Assembly: GCA_013396995.1 (NCBI GenBank) | Contig: VWZP01002893.1 | Coordinates: 682,001 to 746,000, forward strand | DNA length: 64,000 bases | Direction of reading: 5' to 3' | Origin: Dicaeum eximium | Lineage: Eukaryota; Chordata; Aves; Passeriformes; Dicaeidae | In this document: in pieces, positions 53,690 to 64,000 of the stretch | Position numbering within the stretch: position 1 is the stretch's first letter | How the letters are laid out: every line of letters starts with the position of its first letter | The notes under the pieces: model-generated | Databases searched by the model: none | Told to the model about the DNA's origin: nothing | Seen by the model: the letters and a program-made list of their open reading frames with translations, nothing else | Position numbers and translations under genes: made by a program

Positions 53690-54476
53690 GTCTTGGGTGA
53701 CTGGGAGTTGTGTGCTGGCCAGGCCAAGTAATTCTTCCAAGTGCATGGTGCTGTACCCTGGGCTAGGGCAAACCCCAATATCAACAGTTTGAGGATGAGC
53801 AGATCGAGATCAGCCCTGCTGAGGATGTGAGGTGCTGGTGAGTGAGAGGCTGGACATGACCCAGCAATGTCTGCTCACACCCCAGAAAGCCAAACTGGGC
53901 TGCATCCAAAGCAGCCTGGACAGCAGGGCCACTCTGTTCTGCTCTGTAGAGATCCCAGTTTTATGGGAGTTGTGTGTCCAACTCTTAGAGCCCCAGCACA
54001 GGAAGGACATGCACTTGTTGGGAGCAAATCCAGAGGAGGGTCATGAAGATGGTTACAGGGCTGGAGCACCTGTCTTGTGAGAAAAGGCTGAGAGAATTGG
54101 GTCTGGTTCACTCTAGAGAAGAGAAGGCTTAGGGGTGACCTAATTGTGACCTTCCAGTGCCTGAAGGAGCCTGGGGATGGGGAAGGACTTTTTACAAGGG
54201 CACATAGTGATAGGACAAGGGAGAAGGGCTTTAAGCTGAAACACAATAGATTTAGATTGGATATTAGGAGGAAATTGTTTACTGTGAGGGCGGTGAGAGA
54301 CTGGAATAGGTTGCCCAGAGAAGTTGTAGATGCCTCATCCCTGGAAGTGTTCAAGGCCAGGAATGATTGGGCTCTGAGCAGTCTGGTCTAGGGGAAGGTG
54401 TCCCTGCCCATGCCAGGGAGGTTGGAACTGGATGATTTTTAAGGCCCCTTCCAACCAAACTATTCTATGATTCTGG
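53690..54476 (+). mobile_element. CR1 LINE, 5'-truncated 3' copy
   Basis: This is the 3' third of a bird CR1. A broken frame (53832-54080) retains VSERLDMTQQC and CVQLLEPQHRKDMHLL from the C-terminal reverse transcriptase side of ORF2. The frame 54146-54391 keeps the ORF2 end with FKLKHNRFRLDIRRKLFTVR and VRDWNRLPREVVDASSLEVF. The 3' UTR (GGTGTCCCTGCCCATGCCAG ... TTCCAACCAAACTATTCTAT) ends with the diagnostic ATTCTATGATTCTG tail. Stops and frameshifts between 53.7 and 54.1 kb make it inactive. 5' truncation is normal for CR1. It is less diverged than the other CR1 copies in the window. Confidence 0.95.
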
Positions 54477-54559
54477 GAGACAAGATAAGAGAATTTTGAA
54501 TAATTTAACTTGAAAGGGATATCCTGAGCCATTCATCTGGGATGTTATGTGGAGTAGGT

Positions 54560-54640
54560 TTAATTAGGTCAGTCTGCAGAGCCTTATCCAAGAAAGTTTT
54601 GAATATCACTAAAAAGCTCACCAACTTGTGATTTCCACCT
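54560..54640 (-). mobile_element. Possible antisense CR1 fragment
   Basis: GCCTTATCCAAGAAAGTTTT followed by GAATATCACTAAAAAGCTCA resembles the reverse complement of the CR1 3' coding end (of the form CCAAGCGAGTTTTGAATATCTCCAAGGATGG). The match is short and diverged and has no tail on its left, so it could be chance. Confidence 0.4.
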
Positions 54641-57529
54641 TTATGTCATCAAAAGACTATTCAACACCTTGAAGACAGATACCAAAGTTCTCTCTCTTGA
54701 CAGCATCACTGTCAGGTGCTATGGTGTGAGATCAAGTGCTACACACAGGCAGCTTTGTGAGAAGTGGCAGAGCCTTGCAAGCAGAATCCTCCACAGCATT
54801 GAGATGATTACCTGTGGAATTGGAGATAAGCAGCTGAGAGAACATGCCTTGCAGCTCCAGTAAAATTATACAGTTTTGCTTTCTCATAAGGAACTCATCA
54901 CATTTATACAACAGTTATGTAAGTACCTTGCTATTACTATTGGAGAAAAATCTAATCAAAGTAGAACATAATGGTAATGTAAGAGATTAAATTTAGAGGA
55001 CTGGATGTAAACATCACATAAACATGATTAAAGGATGCTGGGAGCTGTCAAGGAGCATATCTTGAAACAGGGTTGGCAGTCACAGTTCTAGAATCAACTG
55101 GAAATTTTGTGCTTTGGCTGTTCTGTGAGAAAGTCTTTGGTAATAGCACACAATTCTGCTCTTATGTTTGTTGGGATCAAACATACCAGAGGCAAGCTTT
55201 GCTTTTCTAAGGTTATGCAACATTGTTAGGACAAAAAAGTGTGATATAGCAGAAGTGTGAAAAGGTATTGAATAAAAGTGAAGACATCAGAAGAAAAATG
55301 CCTGAAACAAACAAACAAACAAAAAAAATCCCCAAAACCAGAACAAAAAAATAATTGAAAAGTTATCTTCCTCAGTGAAGGTTTAAGCGTTTCAAGCATT
55401 TTTAGATCTGCAAATCCAACGCTTATTGACAAGGTTATTCAAACAATAAATGAGTGAAAAATACTGCATTTTCTACTGTTTGTTATGCTGCTATGTTTAT
55501 TATAAATGTTGAAAGTGAATTGTTGTGAATTTTGGTCAAAGTAAACAGTTTCAGTAATTTCCTCTTTGCAAGTCTTCATTTGTGTGTAGTCAATCACAGA
55601 CTTGTCCAAATTGCAAGCATTTTTCTTTATCAGTGATTTTGTGAAATCCCTAAATAAACTGATATGCATTTAGTTAACATGAACTGTGGACAATAATGCC
55701 TGATCATATGTGTCAGTCTTACCAGACTTATTTGCTACGATTGAATGAATTTCTAAATTGTTATGCAAAGCACCACAATGACGTCAGTTTAGTATACAAG
55801 TCTTGACAGAACTCTCCAGGTTTTACATAAATTTTCAATTTGTGTTGGTGTAGTAGGTAGTAGGCAGCTTTCATTCCTGTGTCCTGACAAAATCAGATGC
55901 TAAGCAAAGGAGTTTTACTTGAATTTTATCAAGCTGGGGAGGATACTTGGAGAAAAGACACCTTCTTAATAGATAGATTTGGCTGTTAGAAACTTTTTCT
56001 TCAGCTTGTAACTTCTCAGTTCCTCCTGGCTGCCCATGTAGTGCATGTAAATCACCTATGTTTAGTCAAAATGTTGAAGCCTTTCTATTTGCTCTGGGTC
56101 ATTTCAACTGTAACTTGTACCAGTGGCTTCTTCAGGTTGCAGAATTGCCTCTGAACTTCATAGTGGTACCCATCTCCTTTTACTTTCAAAGTGTATTCCA
56201 AAATGCAATCCTCAAACTTGTGCAATTGTTACATCCTGGCTCTATAAGACTATATCTCTTCCTTTAGGACCCTGTGGAGGTGTCTGAGATTGTACTGCCA
56301 GGCTTGAATGCAAGGGATCTGTGGACACAGCATCTTCTGGCTATTGGGGTTGCATTTTTTTATCTTTGTCATATCATTAATTTCTGAGTTCTCTTAACTA
56401 GCAGATAGATCTTTCATAACTTACTCTACATGCAGACTTTCTCTGGGGGAAGAAGAGAGGCATTGAGTGGGGTAGCAGAAGGCTTTTCATTTTCCAGATA
56501 ATTTTCTAGTTACTCAGAACGTTCTAATAGAAGTTTATATTGTACTTTTTTCTTTGTGTATGTATTTTTGAACTGCTTATGAATACAACATGTTTGGGCT
56601 GCATTTACTGCTGAGCCCACACTACTTGTAATTTTTGTCAGGGAGATCTCCCATTATCTACAGAGGCTAGGGTAAGGCTGGCTGACTACAGCTCTAGTAA
56701 GTGTCTGAAGAATGCTTAATAAGAAGCACAGCAATCTAGGGAACATCAGGTGTCTTGAGTACTATTTACCACCAGCTCACTTGAGTTGCTTGTAGAGTAG
56801 GCTTGTCTAGGAATTACTTTCATTTAAACTTTCTTGTGTTTCCTAGCTAATTCACTCATTCCTGACAAGGTTGGTACTCCTGGATCAAAAAGATACCATG
56901 GATGGGATTAATTTAGTTGCAGCAACTGGAACTAAACTGAGGATGGACTGGCTCTTGCAGATCTACATGGGCTCCCAGAGCTGCATGTGTGCCCTAAGCT
57001 TATGTTTGCACCATTGCAAGTAGTTGGTTTCCTAGTCAGGCTTTCTTAGCAGGGTAGAACTTGTGATTCCTTGGGAGTCTTGCAGGGAAAGAGTCAGATA
57101 CTTAGAAAGGGAAGTGGCACAGAGTCAAAGAGAGAAATAATTTTTGAACCAGATTTCTCCTTGTTTTCCCCAATGACTGTCAGGGATTAGAGGAGAAGTC
57201 AAGAAAGAGATAATTCAGATCAATCAACTCTGAAGAATGTGCTGGAACCTCCCAACAGGTTTATGAATTATTTCTTTGCCATGATAGTTATAATGTTGCC
57301 TAAACATACCTTGAGGTTACCAGCCATTATCTGTGGAGAAAAATAACACTGTTGGCACTTGAGAAATAAGCTACTTGTGCTTAGACTGATAAACAGCCAT
57401 TTACTTCTGATAAACACCCATTATAGAGAGGCATAATATTTTGCAAGATGTCTCTAAATATTGCTGTAATGTAGGAAAAAACTGTTAATCTGTTGTATCC
57501 AGAGAAATATGAGGGTGAGGACTTCACTC
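54641..57529. other. No gene recognised
   Basis: Unique sequence with a short (AAAC)n array at 55305-55328. Frames do not exceed 76 codons and none is recognisable. Confidence 0.4.
55305..55328. repeat. (AAAC)n microsatellite
   Basis: Four AAAC units are followed by A8. Simple slippage-prone tract. Confidence 0.9.
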
Positions 57530-57650
57530 TTCTACCTCTCAGTTCTGTAATGCTTCTGTAAGAAAAAGATAAATGCCTCTGATGTAGTCTGTGGCTGTTT
57601 AAGTATAAAGCTCTTTGAGGTCATTTCTTCTTATATATGTTATATATCTG
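57530..57650 (+). mobile_element. Possible ancient SINE or L2-like fragment
   Basis: TATAAAGCTCTTTGAGGTCA (57604-57623), preceded by a CTGTAAGAAAAAGATAAATGCC-like segment and followed by TATATATGTTATATAT, resembles the 3' region of old amniote SINE/L2-type repeats (of the form GTAAAGCGCTTTGAGATCCTC ... GCTATATAAG). The resemblance is limited to about 100 bases. Confidence 0.35.
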
Positions 57651-57899
57651 TTGTGACAGGATAGTGTGAGGTGTCAGCTGGAAATAACTCTGGGTGTTTG
57701 TTCAGTTTTGCAAGTTTGAATACATTTTGAATGTTCCCAAGGGCTCTTGCAGTCTATTCGTAATGCTGAGGTTTTTCCCCTCTAAGCCTTTAGAAATACA
57801 TCTTTTCCCTCTTATTATTCAATGCATTTAATTCTTTTGACAGGATAGGTGAGTGGAGAAAGTGGAAAGAAAATGGTAAAATAATTTGACACAATAATT

Positions 57900-57968
57900 C
57901 CATGTTAACAACTAGCAGAATCTACCAATCACTAAGTAATTGACAGATTCTGATAGTTGTTAACATGG
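57900..57968. other. Long near-perfect hairpin
   Basis: The arms 57900-57923 and 57945-57968 are reverse complements over 24 bases with one mismatch. They are separated by a 21-base spacer whose own ends can pair over CAAT/ATTG. With a small gap, pairing extends outward to about 57892 and 57976, giving a stem-loop of roughly 85 bases. That size would suit a microRNA precursor or a tiny inverted-repeat transposable element. I recognise neither a known microRNA nor a known element, and see no target-site duplication. Confidence 0.85.
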
Positions 57969-57976
57969 AGTATAAT

Positions 57977-59132
57977 TGATGGTGATTAATTTCTTAGCAT
58001 TGGTATACTTAGGAGGTAATTAGAAAGCAGTTTAAGTGGCTAACATCAAGCTGATTGATATTCTGTATAGGATTGGCTCAGTGTCATTCCACATGAAAGT
58101 ATAAGTGAAAGCAAAAATTCTTACTCGTATATTTTTAAGGTATTCCTTTGTCCTAGTTACTGTCTGCATTTCTTTGCAAGAAATTCTTGACCTGTTTTTC
58201 CATTGTAAGACTATCTGTGGTTAAGTTTGACAGGTATCTAAGTTGTTCTATGCAATGCAAATATTGTTCCCAAATATTTCTAATATTTTAAAGGTTCATA
58301 AGGGAATCGAAGCCTCTCTCAGCCTTGCCAATCTGTAGTCATTTGCTGAGGTGTTTTACTGCTTCCGTCTGGTCTCAGTTGTTTCTGAATGAGAGGGGCT
58401 GCAAGGCAGGACTTTTCTGGCCTGTTGTGGTTCTGTTCCACATCCAGTGTATTGCCCATATGGTCTGGTATGCAAACACCAGAGAAGGAGGGGATGGTAG
58501 AGAAATTTTCAGGATCAGCACATTGGGAAAATAAACTTTCTTTGCTTTGCATCTCCTCAGCGTGCCTTCCCACACCCGTGCACATGCTTCCTTCTTCAGA
58601 TGGTGGCTAGCAGAAATGTTTGTATTAATGAACACCAGACTGCCAGCCTTACAATACAATTTCACCACAAAGGCCAGTGACAAAAGGTGGTGCTAGTCCT
58701 ATTCTGAGAATAAGTTTAGCTGTAGATCTTGCCCTTCTCAAACTGGATGTTAACTGAGTATATGATGCATGCATAGCAGGGGCTCTGGCCTAAAGCCAGA
58801 GAAGTGTTTGTGTAATATTAGTGGCAATTTTGCAGCCAGACAGAAAAGAATATCTTTCTTTTAATGCATGTAAATTCTAGGCATAACAAAATAAATGCCT
58901 CCTGTGCTAGCTGTGGTTATTTACATAAATCATGTTATGTTAATAAAGGGGTTCACACTGTCAGGAAGGAAATTGAAAACTGCCACAAACAAAACCTTAG
59001 TAAGGAGATGCAGGCATTTCTTTGCATAATCTTGCAGTCTGACTTGAAAACTCATTCCCAATGTTTGTTCAGGGTGAGAGGGCTGCAGGAGAAATGTCTG
59101 GATGCTTTTGTTTTTTTTCTTTTCTTTTTCAG
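57977..59132. other. No gene recognised
   Basis: Unique sequence with overlapping short frames on both strands around 58319-58683 (up to 102 codons) that match nothing I know. Confidence 0.35.
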
Positions 59133-59261
59133 AGGAGAGCTGTCAGATCAGGTGCACTGGAGATACATCCCATTTCCCTCTCTATGGGAGCATATGGAGA
59201 AGTGGAGGTGTCCAGGCTTCCTCCTGCTGAGGAGCCCTGGGGATTGCTCTGTTCATTCTAA
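59133..59261 (+). other. Candidate exon-like segment with strong acceptor
   Basis: A long T/C tract ending TTTTTCAG (acceptor AG at 59131-59132) is followed by 41 open codons ending in EEPWGLLCSF and a TAA stop. The segment is GC-richer than its surroundings. No upstream exon, donor or poly(A) site could be linked to it and the peptide is not recognised, so support is weak. Confidence 0.15.
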
Positions 59262-60221
59262 TAACTGTGACTGAAGAGGCTTGAACTGAATTGCTGCTGT
59301 GATGAGAGGCACCCAGAGGGAATGGGGTTGACTTAGAATGGTTGCCTGTTCAGGGCAGACTTGATTTCCTCCACGTTATTTTGCTGTGATGTCAGTGATG
59401 GGGCTGTAGGAGCCAGCTCTACCATGAACACAGATGAGGAGTGTAGGAAGCATTTTTGACAAATTTCTCACTATAAAGATAAAAAGAATCAAAATCAATT
59501 TGATAAGGGCAAACTCTCCCAACTGATAATTAATTGGAAAATCCACCTGTTTCCTTAGAGATCATTCTGTAAGGGGTCATCCTGTAAGCATCTGTACCAT
59601 CTTAAGAGTGCAGTCCAAAAGAATGACTTTGATGGAAAAGGCAGGTGGCATTAGTGTGTTCAGAGCATTGCTGCTCATGGCACAGCAGAGGTGCTGGTCA
59701 GCTTGAGTTCACAGACCTGAGTTTATAGATACAGACTTGGGGTCAATTGTTTTCATGTTTGATGCTAAGAATAGTTTTGTCTATGTTGGTCAGCACTTTA
59801 TATTAATAAATATTGGTAAATAGGGACATTAGCCTATAGGCTTTGCCTGAGGTTATTAATTTTATATGTAGTTTTTTCTGAATAGAGGTTTTTCTCACAA
59901 AAAATGTTTTGTTTTTTTCCAGGAGTAGTATTGCTGAAAGCAGCTGCCAAGTACAACTAGATTAAGCGTTTTCATTTGAACAGTTTATTAGCTGAAACGT
60001 ACAGATTTATGTTGACTGCATCTATTTGTCAATTTAGTTTGAACTTGGCAAGTATTTATGAAAAAGGAAATGGGAAACATAAAAATATTATGACATTTAA
60101 TATAAAAATATTTTGACTTTTCATTTTTCACAATGTCTCAATGTTTAACTTAGTCTAAAATTATTTATATTCTCAGTCAGTGAAAGCAAAAATGTCTGGT
60201 TGCCAGTGAAATAAAATGTTT
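59262..60221. other. No gene recognised
   Basis: Unique sequence becoming AT-rich after about 59760. No repeat or frame of note. Confidence 0.4.
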
Positions 60222-60420
60222 TCATAGAAAAACTTAGGTTGCAAAGTGGTCTCCAGAGGTCTGCGGTCCAACTCCCTGCATAAAACAAGGCCAGCTTTTA
60301 AAAATATTATTGTCACTTTGAGACCTCCTTCTGTGACTGCAGCCTTTCAAAGATGATTGAAGGTGTTCTTTCATGGACAGTGGCTGGCTCCCTCAGTCGA
60401 TTTGGATGCAGCCTTTCTCC
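60222..60420 (-). mobile_element. CR1 LINE 3' end, antisense, degraded
   Basis: The plus strand starts TTCATAGAAAAACTTAGGTT, then GGTCTCCAGAGGTCTGCGGT and CCAACTCCCTGCATAAAACA. These follow the reverse complement of the avian CR1 3' end (CATAGAAT...GGTTGGAAGGGACCTCTGGAGATCATCTAGTCCAAC...CTGCTC) in order. Similarity is clear to about 60300 and doubtful beyond. The tail repeat is reduced to one CATAGAA unit. Confidence 0.75.
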
Positions 60421-61725
60421 TCCCATGAATTTATTTATCTGTGTCAGAAACTTTGGAGGCCTGACCTCACCATTGAATACCACGGCAAAGAAGGCACAGT
60501 GTGAATACTTCAGCCCTGTTTGGCTTTGAATTAAAACAAAAACTCCATGCAGAACATTTTTGGGTTGCTTTCACAGGGAAATTTTTGGTCCAGAAACCAA
60601 GGAGATTTTCTGATTGGCATGAAATTATTTTCTCTTCCTTCTGCTGATGTTGCCACTTTGTTCAGTGAACCAAAAATGCCTCCTGTTCTTTCATTTCCTG
60701 GATGTCAAATGTGATCGGTGCTGTGCAGCCCCTCTGTAGTCCAGTTCTTGTTCTGCAAACGTGTTTGCATATAGTATAAATATTCACCCTAATGTCCAAC
60801 ATACATGGCATTTCTGTTCTAGCAGTGAGCATTCTTCTGCAGATAATCAGATGTGGCTTACGAAAGAGAAGAGTCACAGCAAAGGTGCATTTTTCCATTG
60901 CATTTATTTAAATGCTGAAGGGGTATTTATTTGTGCTGGTGAGAGAGCAGATGTTCTTTGCATAATCTTTGACTATGTGGCTATTGCTTATATTTGACTA
61001 TAAATATAAAAGAGTAAATTTGCTGATCCAGATGGTTGTCCTAGATGGTGTTCTGATGGAAAATAGTATTTTAATTGTTCTTCGTATGAAACGATGTGTC
61101 TGTATTTGACACATCATTAAAAGTCAGCATTGGTGTAAAACTAGAAGCTGTTTTGCTTTGTGATGCTAGTGATGTTGAATTAGAAATTAGAAGTCCCTTA
61201 ATTCCAACTCACCTCAGTATGACTTGGCACATTTTTTACTCTGTACCTGCATGAAATTGCAACAGTGATGTTAAGAGATATTTAATGTGACCCAGTTGTG
61301 TGCAGGCTTGTACAAATGGCTTGGTTTATAAGTAAAATTTCAGCTACCAGTTTGCTGTTAAGCATGCTTTGCATTAAACAAATGTTTAGCAGCTTTTAAA
61401 ACTGGACTTGGGAGTGAATGAGAAATGATGCATCTATAAATCTGTCCCTTCATATAAAATTTCTCTATCATTTATTGAAACTCTCAATTTATATACCAGT
61501 TCATCTGATTTTCCAGTCTGATGTGCTTTATAGCTTCCTTTCAGCACCTCTGAAAATCAAGCTGCCATTGAATTAGTGCACATGTGTTTGTTAAAACTGA
61601 ACTGCTGTCAGCTGGAGATAGTGTTAGTTAGTCTTTGCAATGAAAAGGGGTCAGAATTAGTTTCCATCTCTTAAAAAAAGAGTAAATAAAAGAGGAAGCA
61701 AGATGGAAACCCTCTTCCCTCTAGG

Positions 61726-61759
61726 GTTTGCTAGGAAGGGAGGCCTCTTCCTAGCAAAC
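61726..61759. other. Perfect 13-bp inverted repeat
   Basis: GTTTGCTAGGAAG (61726-61738) and CTTCCTAGCAAAC (61747-61759) are exact reverse complements with an 8-base spacer GGAGGCCT. The stem is GC-richer than its surroundings and would form a stable small hairpin. Confidence 0.9.
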
Positions 61760-62004
61760 GGGGATCAGCCCAGACACAGGATTGTTTAACCATTGAGTGA
61801 TAGACCCAGGCTGGTGACTGGGGGTAGTTGCTTGTCACTCAAGCAATTCAGGTTTCCAACAAGCCATCCAGCTCCTTCCCAGACTGCAGGTTGGAAATGC
61901 TACACTTGATAAAATCTCACAAACCAGTAAGAGGGAGTAGTTTACAACCAGTAATCTCTAAAGTATCCATTAGCAATACAGGCTAAACAAATTTAAAAAG
62001 CAGC

Positions 62005-62033
62005 ACAAACAAACAAACAAACAAAAAAAAAAA
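62005..62033. repeat. (CAAA)n microsatellite with A-rich end
   Basis: About four CAAA units run into A11. It could be the decayed poly(A) tail of a retroposed sequence to its left, but no body is recognisable. Confidence 0.9.
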
Positions 62034-64000
62034 GCCAAACTTCACCTGTAGTTGTACAAAGTGTTACCCAGTGCATCATTTTAGAAGACCGTAGTGACAT
62101 CAGGCTAATATGACACTTGCAGATAGAAGTATTTATTTCTATGAAAACCTGACTTCTGAAGAACCAGTGTTTTAAAGATTCAGAAACAGGAGTCTTCTGA
62201 GGTCTAATCCTCATTCTTCAGGCTTGGCTATTGCTTTGAATATTCATCAAGCCCTTCTTCACTACATCATTAATGTTTTTGAAAGTGTGATGAGCTAAGT
62301 GATGGCATTTGTTTCTCCTGACTGATTCTGCAGCGATTCTTAATACATCATCCTGAAATGCCTTATCTTTTTTGCATTTTAAAACAAAGCAAAAAACCCA
62401 ACACCTCCCCCCAACTAAAACCCTTCTTGAGAGGAGTGCTTATTCCCCTTGAAATTGTGGAAACTATAGAGAGCTTAAAACTCTTGTGCTGTATAGTTGT
62501 GCCAGTCATTTGTATCATGGCCTGTATTAGCACTCTGGTGCTGTCCTGGGAATCAAGTTTCCTCAACTGATTGACCCACGGGACTTGATGGTCTCTTCTA
62601 CTTACTGTGGTGTTTATCTTGCATTGATTGTGGAATCTGAAGATCGGTATTTTAAAGAGACTCTCTAAATATTCTGCTGCTGTGATAGCATTAAAATTAT
62701 GTTTGCTGATGGTATGGACTGCATAAATGCTAGTAGTTTTGCAGCATTTGTTCAGCATAGAATCTGAATGCTTTCTAAACATGCACAGATTGATTCTCAA
62801 AGTGCTCCTGTGAATGATAGAAATTAGAGAAATATTGGTTTGATGAGCATTGCGGTACACCAGCTGTTCACCAGCTAGAAGTAGAGACGTTGTGGGGAGT
62901 AATATATAGGGAGAGAGATGTGTAAAGTTTACCCACCCCTGTAAAAATTGCTACCTCCTTTTTTAACAGGCAGCTGGAGAGCGAGAAAAAGATTGTGTTG
63001 AGGTTTTGTGGGTTTAGTGTTTGTTTTTTTCGAGCCTTTGAAAAGGCAACACACAAATTAACCTTTTCTCAGAGGGGATGTCTCTTCAAACTTGCCATGG
63101 AAAACAAACTTGCCACTAAGCTTTCCATGCGAAGTGGAAAGAGTTAGATGTTATAGAGAGAGGTTTGGAACCAGCTTATGCCGTTAATCAAATTCCACAG
63201 TTTTTACAACTTAGCCAGAGGTCAGCATATATATGATTACTTGATAGTCAAGCAACTTTATTGCTTAAATTGTCTTTGAAAGAGCTTGAACTATTATGTA
63301 ATCCCAATACAACTAGATTTTTTTTTTTTCTTTAAAAATTTTACTACTATTTTAAATGTGATGCACGAGGACTGATAAACCTTGACTGTAACCAAGATGG
63401 TTGATGAAGATGGGCAGGCAACAGTTGAGCGCAGGGTCTATAAAGTCACCACTTTCCTTCCTTGTGTTCAGCTCATGGTTTGTGCACTGATGTTGCTGTC
63501 AGAGCCTCAGCCTTTTTAAAGTGATCATTAACTTTTCTCTGTGTCGGGCACCAAAGGAAGATCCCCAAATGGTGGTGGTACCTTTCCAGGATTCCTGTGG
63601 GAAGAGATACACTTTGTTTCTCTTTTGTCTTTCTCCTGGTATGTTGCTGTTTTAGGATGACTCCTTACAATTAATTACTTGGTGTACTCCTATCTTATTT
63701 TAACCATATTAGGATTACGTGTAGATATTATATGAAGGATAGAGGATTTTTATGAAGGTATACATATGAAATGGAGTGACTCAAGAGGCATGGCATCCTC
63801 TTGAGAAAAGGGATGGGATCAGTTTGGATCTTACACTGTTATTGGGAACACTGAGGATGGATATCTTCAAAGCTTTGTGCTTAACTTTATAATTCCCTCT
63901 TCTTCTCCCAGGGCATTTTTTCCTTTACATGCTCCCTAGCTGATATGAAAGCTGTGACTTTTGAAATCTGAATTTCAAAGGAGTTCTCGATATTTGCCTC

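Larger units (their letters stand above)
60421..64000. other. No gene recognised; one hairpin and one simple repeat
   Basis: Mostly unique sequence. A (CAAA)n array with A-rich end lies at 62005-62033. A 165-codon minus frame at 62363-62860 is the longest in the window but shows no domain, signal peptide or membrane segment I can recognise. Confidence 0.4.

Noticed and set aside
1..64000. CRISPR arrays, bacterial operons, tRNA and rRNA genes
   Set aside because: None of the characteristic signatures was found. Repeat content is that of a bird nuclear genome.

Overview
The window looks like an AT-rich, gene-poor stretch of a bird chromosome, either a large intron or an intergenic desert. The evidence is repeat content: CR1 LINE copies with the typical avian 3' end, older CR1 copies of the type shared with turtles and crocodiles, and an endogenous retrovirus LTR family common in bird genomes. 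I found no multi-exon gene, no tRNA or rRNA, and no intact reading frame of a family I can name. The reading frames are short and mostly look like chance. The few longest come from a tandem repeat, from decayed CR1 sequence, or from no recognisable source.

Layout. 1-2640 is unannotated. 2640-4283 holds retroviral material on the minus strand: a probable LTR with TATA and poly(A) signals (about 2640-3660) and a better-recognised LTR (3823-4283). 4284-18670 is unique sequence with simple repeats and two weak exon-like segments. Between 18.6 and 24.2 kb lie three ancient CR1 3' ends, two antisense and one sense, and a small GC-rich block with two short tandem repeats near 20.0-20.1 kb. A solo-type LTR in sense orientation lies at 30085-30658. 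A 120-base CpG cluster with a CTCF-like motif lies at 39.7-39.8 kb. Directly beside it is a ten-copy 24-bp minisatellite whose two flanks form a perfect 37-bp inverted repeat (39951-40276). An internally deleted CR1 lies at about 42440-43515 and a 3' CR1 copy at 53690-54476. Antisense CR1 remains lie near 54.6 kb and 60.2-60.4 kb. A long near-perfect hairpin lies at 57900-57968.

Nothing here works together as a gene cassette. The features most worth checking are the minisatellite flanked by inverted repeats next to the CpG cluster, the 57.9 kb hairpin, and a few exon-like segments with good splice signals that need RNA evidence. All family assignments come from reading motifs by eye; no database search was possible.
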